NCBI GenBank assembly: GCA_937993755.1
Contig: CALKMA010000002.1
Coordinates: 1 to 64,000, forward strand
Reading direction: 5' to 3'
Source of the DNA: HGM13233 sp900762805
GTDB lineage: Bacteria > Bacillota > Clostridia > Oscillospirales > Ruminococcaceae
DNA length: 64,000 nt
The notes below the pieces were generated by a model, which was not told where the DNA came from, did not search any database, and worked only from the letters and a program-made list of their open reading frames with translations. Shown here in pieces: positions 49,522 through 58,512 of this stretch. Within the stretch, counting starts at the first letter, position 1, and the number at the start of each line of letters is the position of its first letter. A program made the translations under genes and the position numbers.

Positions 49522-51376
49522 AAGCGCTCTCCACGATCAGGTCGGCGATGCTTTCAGGCATGAAGCCGAGCATTTCAAATTGCTCCTCGACCGTCATGTG
49601 CGGGATCCGCAGACGGTCGATGGCGTGAATAGTGATACGGCCGGCATAGCCGGCGGCAGCCAACGCCGCCGCATAATGCTCGGAGACACCGCCGCTTCGG
49701 ACAGCCTCCTCCACAAAAACGATATGACGGTACGGCAGCAGCTTTTCGATAGCTTCCGGCAGCACCGGCGAGATAAGATTGAGCTTGACAACGTCGGGTG
49801 CGCTGCCGGTGCGCTCTCTGACCAGCGCGGCCGCCTCAAGGACATTATAGGCCATGCGGCCATAGGTGACAACGGCACAGTCGGCACCTTCCGCGCCGGA
49901 GAACATATCAAAGTCAAGTCCTGTCGCCTCAAAGGAGCCGGCGGGCTCGCCGCCGCGCGGATAGCGGATGGCCGACGGCCCTGCGACATTCAGCATTTTG
50001 GGCAGCCAGCAGGCCAGCTCGGAATAGCTGGCGGGCGAAGCGATCGGCAGGCCGAATTCCGACAGATAGGCGGCGTCAAAGATTCCCTGATGTGTCTCAC
50101 CGTCGCTGCCGACAAGGCCGGCGCGGTCGATGGTAAACAGCACGTTGGCATTTGAAAGAAAAACATCGTGGAAGATCTGATCGTAGGCGCGCTGCAGAAA
50201 GGTGGAATAGATAGCGACCACCGGCTTGAAGCCGGCCAGCGCCAGCCCGCCGGCAAACACGACAGCATGCTCCTCACAGATGCCGACGTCAAAAAAGCGG
50301 TTGGGAAAGGAAAGGGCAAACTGATACAGCCCCGTTGCATACTTCATGGCCGCCGAGATGGCTACGATGCTGTCGTCCTTCCCGCCCAGCCGGGTCAGCT
50401 CGCAGCCAAACGCATTGGAGTAGGAACGCTCGCAGGCGATCTCCTGATTGACGCGGTCGATCTGGAAGCCGGAAACACCGTGATACATGCCGGGGTTTTC
50501 CTCGGCCGGCGGGTATCCCTTGCCCTTTTTGGTAACGATATGCAGGAAAACAGGGCGGTCAATGGTCTTGCAGTTTTCCATTATCTCGATAAGCGTGGGC
50601 AGGTCGTGCCCGTCCACCACGCCGATATAATTGAAGCCGAATTCCTCAAACATGGTGCCGCTGCTGTAAAGGCTGCGGCGCAGGTGCGATTTGGCGCTTG
50701 AAATGATGCGCACCAACGGCTTGCCGACGAGCGGGATGGCCCCCAGCAGCGTGCGCGTGTTGCGCTTGGCGAGGGTATACCGGCGGCTGGTGCGCAGCTG
50801 CATGAGGTAGCGCGAAAGCGAGCTTTTATTCTTAGATATCGACATGGAATTATCGTTGAGAATAACGACAAGATTGTCAAGCCCCATATCGATGTTGTTC
50901 ATCGCTTCATAAACGAGGCCGCCGGTAAAGGCGCCGTCCCCTACGACGCAGACGACCGTTCCGGCCTCGCCGCGCAGCTTCTTGGCGCGCGCAAAGCCGA
51001 TGGCGGATGACAGCGAGACGCTGGCATGGCCCGAAACGGTGTAATCGAGGGGATTTTCATCCGGCCGCGTAAAGCCGGAAAGCCCGTCCTTCATGCGCAG
51101 CGTGTCGAACCGGTCGTCCAGCCCTGACAAAATGCGGTGCGCATAGCTCTGATGACCGACGTCGAAAACAATAACATCGTGACCCGGTGTAAAGTCAAAG
51201 ACGCGGTGAAGCGCCACCGTCAGCTCAACAACGCCAAGATTGGCGGCCAGATGCCCGCCGTTGCGCGAGGTGACCTGGATGATGCGCTGCCGCAGCTCCT
51301 GACAGAGCGCCGACAGCTCGGCGGAAGGCAGCAGCCTGATATCACAGGGCTTTTTGATTTTTTCCAGCACCGCCAT
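49505..51376 (-). CDS. dxs: 1-deoxy-D-xylulose-5-phosphate synthase
   Basis: 623 residues. Thiamine-diphosphate enzyme that joins pyruvate and glyceraldehyde 3-phosphate, the entry step of the MEP pathway. Motifs include GGHLAANLGVVELT, GHQSYAHRILSG, the ThDP-binding GDGAFTGGLVYEAMNN, and the transketolase-like DRAGLVGSDGETHQG. The ATG at 51376 follows the ispA stop directly. The overlap of its end with the tlyA start shows tight coupling. dxr and ispG are in the plus-strand block. Confidence 0.97.
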   Translation of the reverse strand: MAVLEKIKKPCDIRLLPSAELSALCQELRQRIIQVTSRNGGHLAANLGVVELTVALHRVFDFTPGHDVIVFDVGHQSYAHRILSGLDDRFDTLRMKDGLSGFTRPDENPLDYTVSGHASVSLSSAIGFARAKKLRGEAGTVVCVVGDGAFTGGLVYEAMNNIDMGLDNLVVILNDNSMSISKNKSSLSRYLMQLRTSRRYTLAKRNTRTLLGAIPLVGKPLVRIISSAKSHLRRSLYSSGTMFEEFGFNYIGVVDGHDLPTLIEIMENCKTIDRPVFLHIVTKKGKGYPPAEENPGMYHGVSGFQIDRVNQEIACERSYSNAFGCELTRLGGKDDSIVAISAAMKYATGLYQFALSFPNRFFDVGICEEHAVVFAGGLALAGFKPVVAIYSTFLQRAYDQIFHDVFLSNANVLFTIDRAGLVGSDGETHQGIFDAAYLSEFGLPIASPASYSELACWLPKMLNVAGPSAIRYPRGGEPAGSFEATGLDFDMFSGAEGADCAVVTYGRMAYNVLEAAALVRERTGSAPDVVKLNLISPVLPEAIEKLLPYRHIVFVEEAVRSGGVSEHYAAALAAAGYAGRITIHAIDRLRIPHMTVEEQFEMLGFMPESIADLIVESAYENKA

Positions 51377-51377
51377 A

Positions 51378-52241
51378 TCAGCAGACCCTGACCGCAAGGC
51401 TGTTCGCCAGCTCTTCAAGAAAATCACAGCCGGTGAAGTCTGCCTTCAGTGCCGCGACAGCATCCGCCGTCAGCTTTCCGGCAAGCTCCCGGCATTCGTT
51501 GATGCTCATAAAGCTGAGATAGGTCACCTTGCCGTTCTTTTCATCGCTGTGAACAGGCTTGCCCAGCACCTCATCGGTGGAGGTAACGTCCAGAACATCG
51601 TCTACGATCTGAAAGACCTGCCCGATCGAGCGCATAAAGCTCTCCAGCGTTTCGGTGTGCGCGCCGCGGCCGGTCGCCGCGGCGGCCAGACGGGCGCAGG
51701 CGGCAAACATATCGCCTGTTTTATGGGAATGCAGGCGGTTAAGCTGTGCGAGCGTCTGCGGGCGCTCCGGCGAAAGGTCGATCTCCTGCCCCAAAATCAT
51801 GCCGGAAGCGCCGGCGGCAGCGGAAAGCGCCCGCGCGCAGTCACGCCCGGCTTCGGCAGAGGCCATATCGCCAATCAGTGAAAAGGCGTGGGTCAGCAGG
51901 CCGTCGCCGGCCAAGAGCGCTGTCGTTTCACCAAACTGCCTGTGGCAGCTGGGACGGCCGCGGCGCATATCATCATTGTCCATGCAGGGCAGATCATCGT
52001 GGACAAGCGAATAGGCGTGGACACATTCCAGCGCTGCAGCCGCCCGGCGGCAGTCATCGTTGAGACCGCCGAGAAGCTCGGCAATGGCCAGCACGGCCAC
52101 ACCGCGCACGCGCTTGCCGCCCGTGACGGCATAGCGCATAGCCTCGGCAACAAGCCCGGTCGCCGGAAGCGAGGAAAAAATGGTGTCCTCCACTTCCCGA
52201 AGATAACGCTCATACTGAGCAGAATATTCTGATCTTGTCAT
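51378..52241 (-). CDS. ispA: Polyprenyl synthetase, farnesyl diphosphate synthase type
   Basis: 287 residues. The first aspartate-rich motif is DDLPCMDNDD (about 80) and the second is DDVLDVT (about 222). The length fits short-chain (C15) synthases. The upstream GGKRVRG and YSLVHDD segments are typical. Farnesyl diphosphate would feed UppS. The start at 52241 follows GGAGGG. The gene lies between the TsaD-like gene and dxs. The usual partner xseB is absent. Confidence 0.94.
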   Translation of the reverse strand: MTRSEYSAQYERYLREVEDTIFSSLPATGLVAEAMRYAVTGGKRVRGVAVLAIAELLGGLNDDCRRAAAALECVHAYSLVHDDLPCMDNDDMRRGRPSCHRQFGETTALLAGDGLLTHAFSLIGDMASAEAGRDCARALSAAAGASGMILGQEIDLSPERPQTLAQLNRLHSHKTGDMFAACARLAAAATGRGAHTETLESFMRSIGQVFQIVDDVLDVTSTDEVLGKPVHSDEKNGKVTYLSFMSINECRELAGKLTADAVAALKADFTGCDFLEELANSLAVRVC

Positions 52242-52243
52242 AA

Positions 52244-53173
52244 TCAACCCTCCGAATAGAGGCGGGAGGCGCAGATGGCGACCCCCACTGCATTGTCCCG
52301 GCAGAGTACCGGGTCGGAAAACAGAAAGCGGCGGTCTCGTTTTATGAGATAGTCGCGGATGATTTCGCTGGACGAAACACCACCCGACATGACAACAGGC
52401 AGGCCGGCGCAATGCTCCTGCGCCAGGCGGAAAACCGATTCGGCAATCGATTCCAGGCAAAAACGCGCAACGCGCTCACGGCTTTCCCCGGCACTCCAAA
52501 GGGCCTCGCAGCGGTTCTGCAGCCCTGACAGCGAACAGTCGCCGGCGGCACGGGAGGCCTTGGGACGAATGGGGTCGGCACACAGGGCGGCCGCAGCGCT
52601 CAGCGCCTGACCGGCCGGAAAGGGCATGCCCAGCAGCTTGCCGACACGGTCAACACACTGACCGGCATGCAGATCGGCCGAGCCGGCTACTCGTTCAAGC
52701 TTTGGGACCGACTGAGTGCAGTCGCAGCGCACGATATCAGTCGTGCCGCCGGAAAGGTGAACTGCATAGAAGCTTTTGCTGTAAAGCTCATAGGCTTTGC
52801 AGCCGTGGACAGCCGCCAGGACATGACCGGTCTGGTGGTCGGTGCGATATAAAGGGATGCCGGCGCCCAGCGCAAAGGCCTCAGCGGCGCTGACGCCGCT
52901 TAAAAAGCAGGGCATATAGGAGCCAACCGCGCCGGTCGGCGCCGCGCTGACGGCGGCAGCCTTAACTGACGCCAGCGGGTATTCCCGAAGCTTGTCAAAA
53001 ACAGCGGGCAGCAGACGTACCTGCTCAAAGACGGCGTCGCTCTGGCGCAGGCCGAGCGCTCCCTCTCTGACAGGCAGATCAAAGCGGATATTAGCAAGGA
53101 TCTCGCGGCTGTCTCTGTCGTACAGAGCGCCGCTGCAGGCATAGTTGCTGGTATCAAGCCCAAGAAAGATCAT
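52244..53173 (-). CDS. Kae1/TsaD-family paralogue (peptidase M22-like)
   Basis: 309 residues of the ASKHA/Kae1 fold. LGLDTSNYACSGALYD begins the ATPase-like fold, H113 and H117 in TDHQTGH align with the HxxxH metal site of TsaD, and SGGTTDIV plus VMSGGVSSSEIIRDYL are later nucleotide-binding segments. True TsaD is usually about 335-340 residues. This is more divergent, so I call it a paralogue, often annotated O-sialoglycoprotein endopeptidase in Clostridia. It overlaps the nusB stop and precedes ispA, the position normally held by xseA/xseB. It may have a tRNA t6A-related role, but that is uncertain. Confidence 0.83.
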   Translation of the reverse strand: MIFLGLDTSNYACSGALYDRDSREILANIRFDLPVREGALGLRQSDAVFEQVRLLPAVFDKLREYPLASVKAAAVSAAPTGAVGSYMPCFLSGVSAAEAFALGAGIPLYRTDHQTGHVLAAVHGCKAYELYSKSFYAVHLSGGTTDIVRCDCTQSVPKLERVAGSADLHAGQCVDRVGKLLGMPFPAGQALSAAAALCADPIRPKASRAAGDCSLSGLQNRCEALWSAGESRERVARFCLESIAESVFRLAQEHCAGLPVVMSGGVSSSEIIRDYLIKRDRRFLFSDPVLCRDNAVGVAICASRLYSEG

Positions 53174-53970
53174 TTTTCTTCGCCTGCCGCAACTGAAACA
53201 GTATCGGCCGCTGTATCCGGCACAGCTGCGCTTGGCGCTTGTACGGACGGAGCAGACGCGGCAGCGGCCGGCCGGCACGCACATACGTTTTCTGATGCCG
53301 CAGCCGACGAAGCGCCTTCATCGGGATCCGCGGCTTCTTGCCGCGATGGAGCGCTGCTGCTGCCAGTCCCGGCTTCGGCACATGGAGAAGAAAGGTCGTT
53401 GCCGGCGGGACAGCCAGCATCGGCGGCCTCCCCCGCGATCGGGGCGCCGTCGCTTTCACCGGCCTGAGAAAAAGCCGTTTTATCAGCATCGGCCCTGGCT
53501 GCTTCGTCATCCGAAGCAGGTCTGTCTTCTGCCTGCCGGAGAGCGTCCTTTCCGACGATCGGACGGGCCGGGTGACCCTCCAGCTCGGCGCAGATCGAGC
53601 CTAAAATGCCATTGATAAAGCTGTAGGACTCGGTGCTGCAATATCTGCGCGCCAGCACGACGGCCTCGCTGATGGAGATGTTGTTGGGGATATCGTCCAT
53701 ATACAGCATCTCGGCGCAGGACAGCCGCATAATGGAAAGCGGCAGCGGCGGGACACGCGACAGCACGCGGTTGAGCAGGCGCGGCTCGATGAGCGCGTCG
53801 ATCTCTGAAATGTGGTCAAGCACCGCTCTGACTGTGCGCATGGTATGCTCGTCCACTTCATAGGTGCCCGATTGCTCGGCGCAGCTGTATATCTCATCCG
53901 GCTCGTTGTGGTTGACTTCTCTCTCGTACAGGGCAAACAGAGCCGCTTGTCGGCTTTCTCTTCTTGTCAT
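53170..53970 (-). CDS. nusB: Transcription antitermination factor NusB with a long disordered tail
   Basis: 266 residues, while NusB is normally about 130-160. Residues 1-132 are a complete NusB domain (TRRESRQAALFALYE, RLLNRVLSRVPPLPLSIMRLS, ISEAVVLARRYCSTESYSFINGIL). Residues 133-266 form an Ala/Ser/Asp/Glu/Pro-rich low-complexity tail without predicted fold. The ATG at 53970 follows GGAG with seven-base spacing; a GTG at 53982 overlaps that site and is rejected. It heads the nusB...recN block. The stop overlaps the next start. Confidence 0.93.
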   Translation of the reverse strand: MTRRESRQAALFALYEREVNHNEPDEIYSCAEQSGTYEVDEHTMRTVRAVLDHISEIDALIEPRLLNRVLSRVPPLPLSIMRLSCAEMLYMDDIPNNISISEAVVLARRYCSTESYSFINGILGSICAELEGHPARPIVGKDALRQAEDRPASDDEAARADADKTAFSQAGESDGAPIAGEAADAGCPAGNDLSSPCAEAGTGSSSAPSRQEAADPDEGASSAAASENVCACRPAAAASAPSVQAPSAAVPDTAADTVSVAAGEEK

Positions 53971-54020
53971 TATAAACTCCACAGAAAATCAGCCCCCAAT
54001 CAAGGAGGCTATGATCAGTT

Positions 54021-54380
54021 TTACGCTTTTTGCTCAGCAGCCAGTCCGACAACCACGATGTTGACACGGGCGACAGACAGGCTGGTCATGTTCTCAATGG
54101 CGTTTTTGACATTCTGCTGCACGCGGAGGCTGAGCTGCGGAATATTGTAGCCGCTCTTGACTATGATGCTGATTTCAATAGAGACAACGCCGTTTTCGAC
54201 TGTAACCCTGACGGGCTTGGCATAGTTGCTTCTGGCCACAAGGCGGTGAACGCTGGTCGAGCCGAGACTGACTTCGCTGACACCCTCGACCTCAAGCGCC
54301 GTGATGCGGGCGACCGTTGCGATAACGTTGTTGGATATCTTCAGATTGCCGGCGGCCGGCGTCATATTGTCCATTTCCAT
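54021..54380 (-). CDS. Asp23/Gls24-family envelope stress protein
   Basis: 119 residues. The Asp23 family core is visible: GNLKISNNVIATVARITALEVEGVSEV, the VTVENGVVSIEISIIVKSGYNIP strand region, and VQQNVKNAIENMTSLSVARVNIVV. It precedes nusB by 51 bases, a common arrangement in Clostridia. The start follows CAGGAGG. Expression comes from the promoter at 54435. Confidence 0.92.
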   Translation of the reverse strand: MEMDNMTPAAGNLKISNNVIATVARITALEVEGVSEVSLGSTSVHRLVARSNYAKPVRVTVENGVVSIEISIIVKSGYNIPQLSLRVQQNVKNAIENMTSLSVARVNIVVVGLAAEQKA

Positions 54381-54434
54381 TTGATGAACCTCCTGAAAGG
54401 GTCGCATAAAAATAGTGTTATGCATATTTTTATC

Positions 54435-54463
54435 ATTATAGCATAAGATTTCGCGTTTGTAAA
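54435..54463 (-). promoter_or_regulatory. Promoter of asp23-nusB block
   Basis: TTTACA (54463-54458) and TATAAT (54440-54435) on the minus strand are 17 bases apart, 55 bases upstream of the Asp23-like start. It may drive the whole minus-strand block to recN. Confidence 0.75.
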
Positions 54464-54955
54464 ATGGTTCCGGCAAAAAGTACAGCTGTCGAATTTGTCA
54501 GGCAGTCCGCGGGCGGCAAGGGCCACGGTGAAAAGGAATCCGCGATACTGTCCTCTGCGCTTTCCCTATCTGACACACTTTAAAAGGTGCGGCAGACAGC
54601 TTTGTCTGCCGCATTGACCGTTTAGGAAAAAGCCCTGCACGGCTATCGTATTCAATATTGCCCCCAAAAGTCATGATATATTCTGCTTGTCAAGCGCGTA
54701 TCGGCTGTTATCCCGCACAGACAGGGGCATACCCGATCCATCGGCATTTTAGCTTTTGGGAAGACGGCAGGCAACGCATTCATAGCGGCAAAAAGCGGAA
54801 CGACACGGCTGTTCAGCCTTCAAAAAGCAGGAAAAAGTCTGCAAAGCCGTTCGGCTTTACAGACTGCAATAGTGGGCTCTCCGCTTCACAATATCGATGA
54901 GCAGTATTTAGCCTCGGTATTCAGCAGCATTCCTGGACTCTAAGCAGCGCATGTT
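54464..54955. other. Gap between the spoIIIA operon and the Asp23 promoter
   Basis: No gene is seen in about 490 bases. It holds the hairpin at 54588-54613, a likely terminator for spoIIIA read-through. Short frames have no support. Confidence 0.5.
54581..54613 (-). terminator. Likely terminator of the spoIIIA operon
   Basis: An 11-bp perfect stem TGCGGCAGACA / TGTCTGCCGCA with a four-base loop. On the minus strand it is followed by CCTTTTAAAG. It lies about 340 bases after the spoIIIAH stop. Confidence 0.62.
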
Positions 54956-55546
54956 TTATTTCTTGACCTCTACGATAGAAATGCTGTGGGCCGGGATATC
55001 GCTCTGGCTTTTGACAATCTCAACGATCTGCGCCGTGCGCCCGGCATCGAGCTCTCCGTCGGCACAGGAAACCACGATCTTGGCGGCGCCGTCGCTGATA
55101 TAGACAACGCAGTCCGAGAAGCCCTTGGCTTTTATAAGACTCTCGATATTGGCTTCTGCCGTGATATTCTTGGCTACAGCTGTCAGCTTGGCCGTCAGCT
55201 CGGATTTCTCGGCCTCGGTCAGCTCGGTGTCCTGCAGTGCCTTTTGAAGGCTGTCGAGCGCGGCATCCCGGCTTTCGGTGCGCGACAGGCGGGCCGAAGC
55301 AAAGTAAGCGGTGCCGTCGGTTTGGCCTGACACGAACATGGCGTCGCCGTAATGCTCCTGCTGGGTGTCATCCGGCTGCTTGCCCAGTGTGGCGTTGGCC
55401 TCAATGCCCGAAAAGCGCCAGTTGAGATATACGGCAACCCCCAATGCCAGCACCAGCGCCAGCATCGTGACATATTTTGAGGACCGCTTGAGCGCTGCCG
55501 CCACTCCCCTCCTTTTGTTTTTCCTTTGCATCTGTTGATTGTCCAT
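54956..55546 (-). CDS. spoIIIAH: Stage III sporulation protein AH
   Basis: 196 residues. One membrane helix (about 26-42, VTMLALVLALGVAVYLNW) and an exported domain of the YscJ/FliF ring-building type (SLIKAKGFSDCVVYISDGAAKIVVS). SpoIIIAH in the mother cell pairs with SpoIIQ in the forespore to form the feeding-tube channel. Last gene of the operon. A linker rich in Asp, Gln and Ala precedes the ring domain. No spoIIQ is in the window. Confidence 0.93.
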   Translation of the reverse strand: MDNQQMQRKNKRRGVAAALKRSSKYVTMLALVLALGVAVYLNWRFSGIEANATLGKQPDDTQQEHYGDAMFVSGQTDGTAYFASARLSRTESRDAALDSLQKALQDTELTEAEKSELTAKLTAVAKNITAEANIESLIKAKGFSDCVVYISDGAAKIVVSCADGELDAGRTAQIVEIVKSQSDIPAHSISIVEVKK

Positions 55547-55559
55547 TGGGTATCCTCCA

Positions 55560-56090
55560 TCAATAGGTCACATAAACATCGGCAGCTGAAATCCCCAGCG
55601 CGGCTTTGACCGCCAGCACGATGCGCTCGCGGACCGCCTCATCCCGCGCGCCCCTGCAGACAACGACGACCCCGTTGATATCAGGGTATATCTCTGTCAC
55701 CAGCAGCGGACTGTCGCCGCCACTCCTCCCAATGATGACCGGGTCACTTTCGCTGCTGTTCTGACGGCTGGTGCGGTCACCTGACGCTTCCAGCGTGCTC
55801 GACTGGCGATCGGAGCTGGCGTAGACGCTTTGAAAGCTGCCTTTCAGCGTTATGATGACAGTCGCATCGCCGGCCCCGGAGATGCTTTCGACTGTCTGCT
55901 TGAGTTTATTCTCCAGCATCGTCTGATATTCCTGCACGGAGACAGTCTGCGGCGTCTGCGTCCCGGAACGCGGCAGCGCGTCCCAGAAAAACAGCAGTGC
56001 GGCGGCCAGGGCCGCCACGACAAGCAGCGCCGATCGCTGCTTGCGGCGGTCGCTCGCCAAAGTCTTGATCCATTGTCTGAGCTTATCCAT
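55560..56090 (-). CDS. spoIIIAG: Stage III sporulation protein AG
   Basis: 176 residues. One N-terminal membrane helix (about 20-38) after a basic tail, then an exported domain with SVQEYQTMLENKLKQTVESISGAGDATVIITL and ...DINGVVVVCRGARDEAVRERIVLAVKAALGI. This is the ring-building motif that makes the 30-mer SpoIIIAG ring. The stop lies 13 bases before spoIIIAH. Confidence 0.93.
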   Translation of the reverse strand: MDKLRQWIKTLASDRRKQRSALLVVAALAAALLFFWDALPRSGTQTPQTVSVQEYQTMLENKLKQTVESISGAGDATVIITLKGSFQSVYASSDRQSSTLEASGDRTSRQNSSESDPVIIGRSGGDSPLLVTEIYPDINGVVVVCRGARDEAVRERIVLAVKAALGISAADVYVTY

Positions 56091-56544
56091 AGTCCTCCTC
56101 GTATTGCAGTAACGGCCGGCACCCGGTAAGGGAGGCGGCGTAGTCTGTCAGCTGTTGCTGCTGCGCGGCCGACTGTCCGGAAACAGTCAGCGTCAATGTA
56201 CGGCAAAGATAGCAGTCCGGCTCGGCTTGTTCTATCGTGACAGAAACAGCTTTTACCGGATAGCCGGCCTCCCGCAGCGCTCCAAGCAGCAGCTGCTCCG
56301 TGACCGTTTGATAGGTCTGCGTCAGCTGATCGGCTGCTTTGGCAGAAGTCAGCGTGTGATCAGCGGTCTGCGGCAGACTGAAATCAGCTGTCAGCAGCAG
56401 CCGCGCCAGTGTCAGAAGCAAAAATACGCCGAATACAAGCCGCAGCGCGCCGGCGCGCTTTTCACGCTGTACAGCGGCCGACAGCACACCGATGCAGACG
56501 GACGCCAGCAGGAATTGCAGGGCAAGCTGTGTGACCGTGTTCAT
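56083..56544 (-). CDS. spoIIIAF: Stage III sporulation protein AF
   Basis: 153 residues. Two membrane helices (about 6-24 and 33-52) with a REKRAGALRLVFGVFLLLTLA segment between and over the second, then an exported domain ending near VKAVSVTIEQ and VSGQSAAQ. The start at 56544 follows GGGAGGCGG at the spoIIIAE stop. SpoIIIAF is the least conserved of the set, so the call rests largely on its place between AE and AG. Confidence 0.87.
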   Translation of the reverse strand: MNTVTQLALQFLLASVCIGVLSAAVQREKRAGALRLVFGVFLLLTLARLLLTADFSLPQTADHTLTSAKAADQLTQTYQTVTEQLLLGALREAGYPVKAVSVTIEQAEPDCYLCRTLTLTVSGQSAAQQQQLTDYAASLTGCRPLLQYEEDYG

Positions 56545-57800
56545 AGGCCGCCTCCCGCTGCCAGCAGAACAGCCGTCAGGAAGATGGCGATGACGCAGTA
56601 GCTGGCCGTCATGGCCGCCACCAGCCGCAGGCATTCATGCAGGTCGGCAAACAGCCGCTTGGCAAAGGACAGGCCAAGACAGTCGGACACCGCCTCAGCG
56701 CACAGAAGGCAGAGACTGTTGAGCAGGTAGCTGACCCAAAAGGGAAGAACAGCCGCAAGAATGGCCGCGATGCCGGCTGCGCCGACACCGGCCTTTACCA
56801 GCCGCAGAGAGCCCAATATGGCGGAGCCGCTCTCGGCAAGAGCCGGGCCGACGACCGGGATCGATCCGCCCAGTACCAGCCGGCCGGCCGCCAGCGCCGC
56901 TGTGTCTGTGCTGGCGGTTATAACAGTCTGCAGCGTTGTTATCATCAGAAAAGCTGTTGTGACGACCGAGAGTGCCGTTCGGATGGCTCTGCCGGTCGAG
57001 GAAACCAGCAGCGGCACCAACGGCTGTTCGGGAACGGCGCCGGCATAGCTGAAGGCCAGCAAAACAGCCAGCAGCGGCCGGGCAAAGGCGGTCAGAACCA
57101 GCCCTGCCGCCTCGGCAAAGCCGAGAACCGCGGCCGAATAGGCCGTTGAGGCACCGGTGAGGCCGCCGGCGGCGGCAAGACCGGCAAAAGCCGGAACAAA
57201 GCCCAGCAGCAGGTCAGAGAGTCCGCCCGTGGCATCCAGTGCGTTTTCCAGCAGCTTTCCGAAGTCGGAAAGCGCTGTCACGACCAGCAGCAGACCGGCG
57301 AGCATGTGAAAGGTCTGTACGCCCGGCCGATCCCCCAGCAGCGCCTCACCGACCGCAGCCACAAGCAGCAGAGCCAACGCACCGCCAAGAGCTGGCAGCA
57401 GGGTACCAAGCCCCGAACGAAGCTGAGCAAGGCCGTCGCCCAGCAGGCCGCCGAGCGTTTCTGTAAAGCCGGCTCCGTTTTCCATATACCGCATGACCGA
57501 CTGCGGCAGCTCTCCGGTATATTTTTGGGCGATATCTGCCGCCTGCTGCCGGCTGTCCTCTATTTTCTGTGAGGATATGCCGCCGTTTTGCCTTTCGTCT
57601 TGTCCGCGGCTTTGCCCGACGGCTAAATAAACAGCCGAAGAAGTCATGCCGTGTTCCGGCTCAGCGTCGGCGGGGCCGGATGCTGCCGGACAGACTGCCA
57701 TGCTTCGCGAGGCCTCGGCTGCCAACGCCAGCCCGCTCTGGAGGAATAACACAAGAAAGCTCATCAGACAAACGGCGGCGATTTTAAAGCGGCGGTGCAT
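56541..57800 (-). CDS. spoIIIAE: Stage III sporulation protein AE
   Basis: 419 residues from the chosen start: a signal peptide (MHRRFKIAAVCLMSFLVLFLQSGLALA), a linker, then about eight membrane segments with typical motifs (LLLGFVPAFAGLAAAGG, SYAGAVPEQPLVPLL, GGSIPVVGPALAESGSAILGSLRLVKAGVGAAG). It forms part of the channel in the mother-cell membrane. The start choice matters. An ATG at 57938 overlaps the spoIIIAD stop (ATGA, weak AGAGG) and would add 46 non-conserved residues. I prefer 57800 because it begins a signal peptide, as in other SpoIIIAE proteins. Confidence 0.9.
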   Translation of the reverse strand: MHRRFKIAAVCLMSFLVLFLQSGLALAAEASRSMAVCPAASGPADAEPEHGMTSSAVYLAVGQSRGQDERQNGGISSQKIEDSRQQAADIAQKYTGELPQSVMRYMENGAGFTETLGGLLGDGLAQLRSGLGTLLPALGGALALLLVAAVGEALLGDRPGVQTFHMLAGLLLVVTALSDFGKLLENALDATGGLSDLLLGFVPAFAGLAAAGGLTGASTAYSAAVLGFAEAAGLVLTAFARPLLAVLLAFSYAGAVPEQPLVPLLVSSTGRAIRTALSVVTTAFLMITTLQTVITASTDTAALAAGRLVLGGSIPVVGPALAESGSAILGSLRLVKAGVGAAGIAAILAAVLPFWVSYLLNSLCLLCAEAVSDCLGLSFAKRLFADLHECLRLVAAMTASYCVIAIFLTAVLLAAGGGL

Positions 57801-57934
57801 CGGACCGGCCTTGAGCCGCGGGTCATGCCTGTATTTATGAGCCTCCGGCGGCCCGGTCAATATAGAACCACGCATCGTCCCCGCTGTGTCAACGGTCCGA
57901 TGCGGCAGCGCATCGTCAAAGGCTCCGGCGCGTC

Positions 57935-58309
57935 TCATGACAGCAGCCTCTGTACCAGTGTCAGCAATTCGTTTACCAGGGGCAGCGCCAGCGCCGCGGT
58001 CGCCGCCTGCACTGCCAGACCGATAAGCCCAGAAGCCGTTTTGATGCCGCAGTCGTCGCAGATATCGCCGGCCACTGAGCCAAGAAGCTGGATCGCAATG
58101 GCCTTGAGCAGCAGGGCCGTGCATTCGCGGTCGATGGCTGCTGTGTGAAAGAGACTTCCCAGCAGCTCCGCCAGCTCCGGCAGAATGCCGCACAGCAGCA
58201 CCGCCGCGTAGCCCAACGCGACTGGCAGCAGAAAGTCGGGCGCGTGCTGACGGATGATGACAGCAGAGGCGGCAAACAGCAGCGAGCAGAGAAGCACCGA
58301 CCATATCAT
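57935..58309 (-). CDS. spoIIIAD: Stage III sporulation protein AD
   Basis: 124 residues with three to four membrane helices. The SpoIIIAC/AD family features are FLLPVALGYAAVLLCGILPEL, AIQLLGSVAGDICDDCGIKTASGLIGLAVQ and the C-terminal LPLVNELLTLVQ. The stop of spoIIIAC and the start touch at 58309. It is an essential small membrane component of the channel operon. Confidence 0.94.
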   Translation of the reverse strand: MIWSVLLCSLLFAASAVIIRQHAPDFLLPVALGYAAVLLCGILPELAELLGSLFHTAAIDRECTALLLKAIAIQLLGSVAGDICDDCGIKTASGLIGLAVQAATAALALPLVNELLTLVQRLLS

Positions 58310-58503
58310 CAGCTTCCGAGCAGGCGGCGGATGGTATCGAACAGTCTTTCCGCCTTGGAGACCAGCAGCGCCAAGACCACGACAACGCCGGCCATCGTCG
58401 TCAGAAAGCCCAGCTCCTCCCGGCCGGCACGGGTAAGCAGCTGGCTGAGCAGCGCCGTGATGATACCGACTGCCGCGATTCTTAAAACAAAATCAAATTC
58501 CAT
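58309..58503 (-). CDS. spoIIIAC: Stage III sporulation protein AC
   Basis: 64 residues with two membrane helices (about 8-24 and 31-50) and the family string FDFVLRIAAVGIITALLSQLL. The length matches B. subtilis SpoIIIAC (68). It lies between AB and AD as expected. Confidence 0.94.
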   Translation of the reverse strand: MEFDFVLRIAAVGIITALLSQLLTRAGREELGFLTTMAGVVVVLALLVSKAERLFDTIRRLLGS

Positions 58504-58512
58504 GCTATTCTC

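Noticed and set aside
57801..57938. The 46-residue N-terminal extension of SpoIIIAE
   Set aside because: It would place a good signal peptide in the interior of the protein and adds non-conserved sequence. The start overlap with spoIIIAD is tempting, so it remains an alternative.
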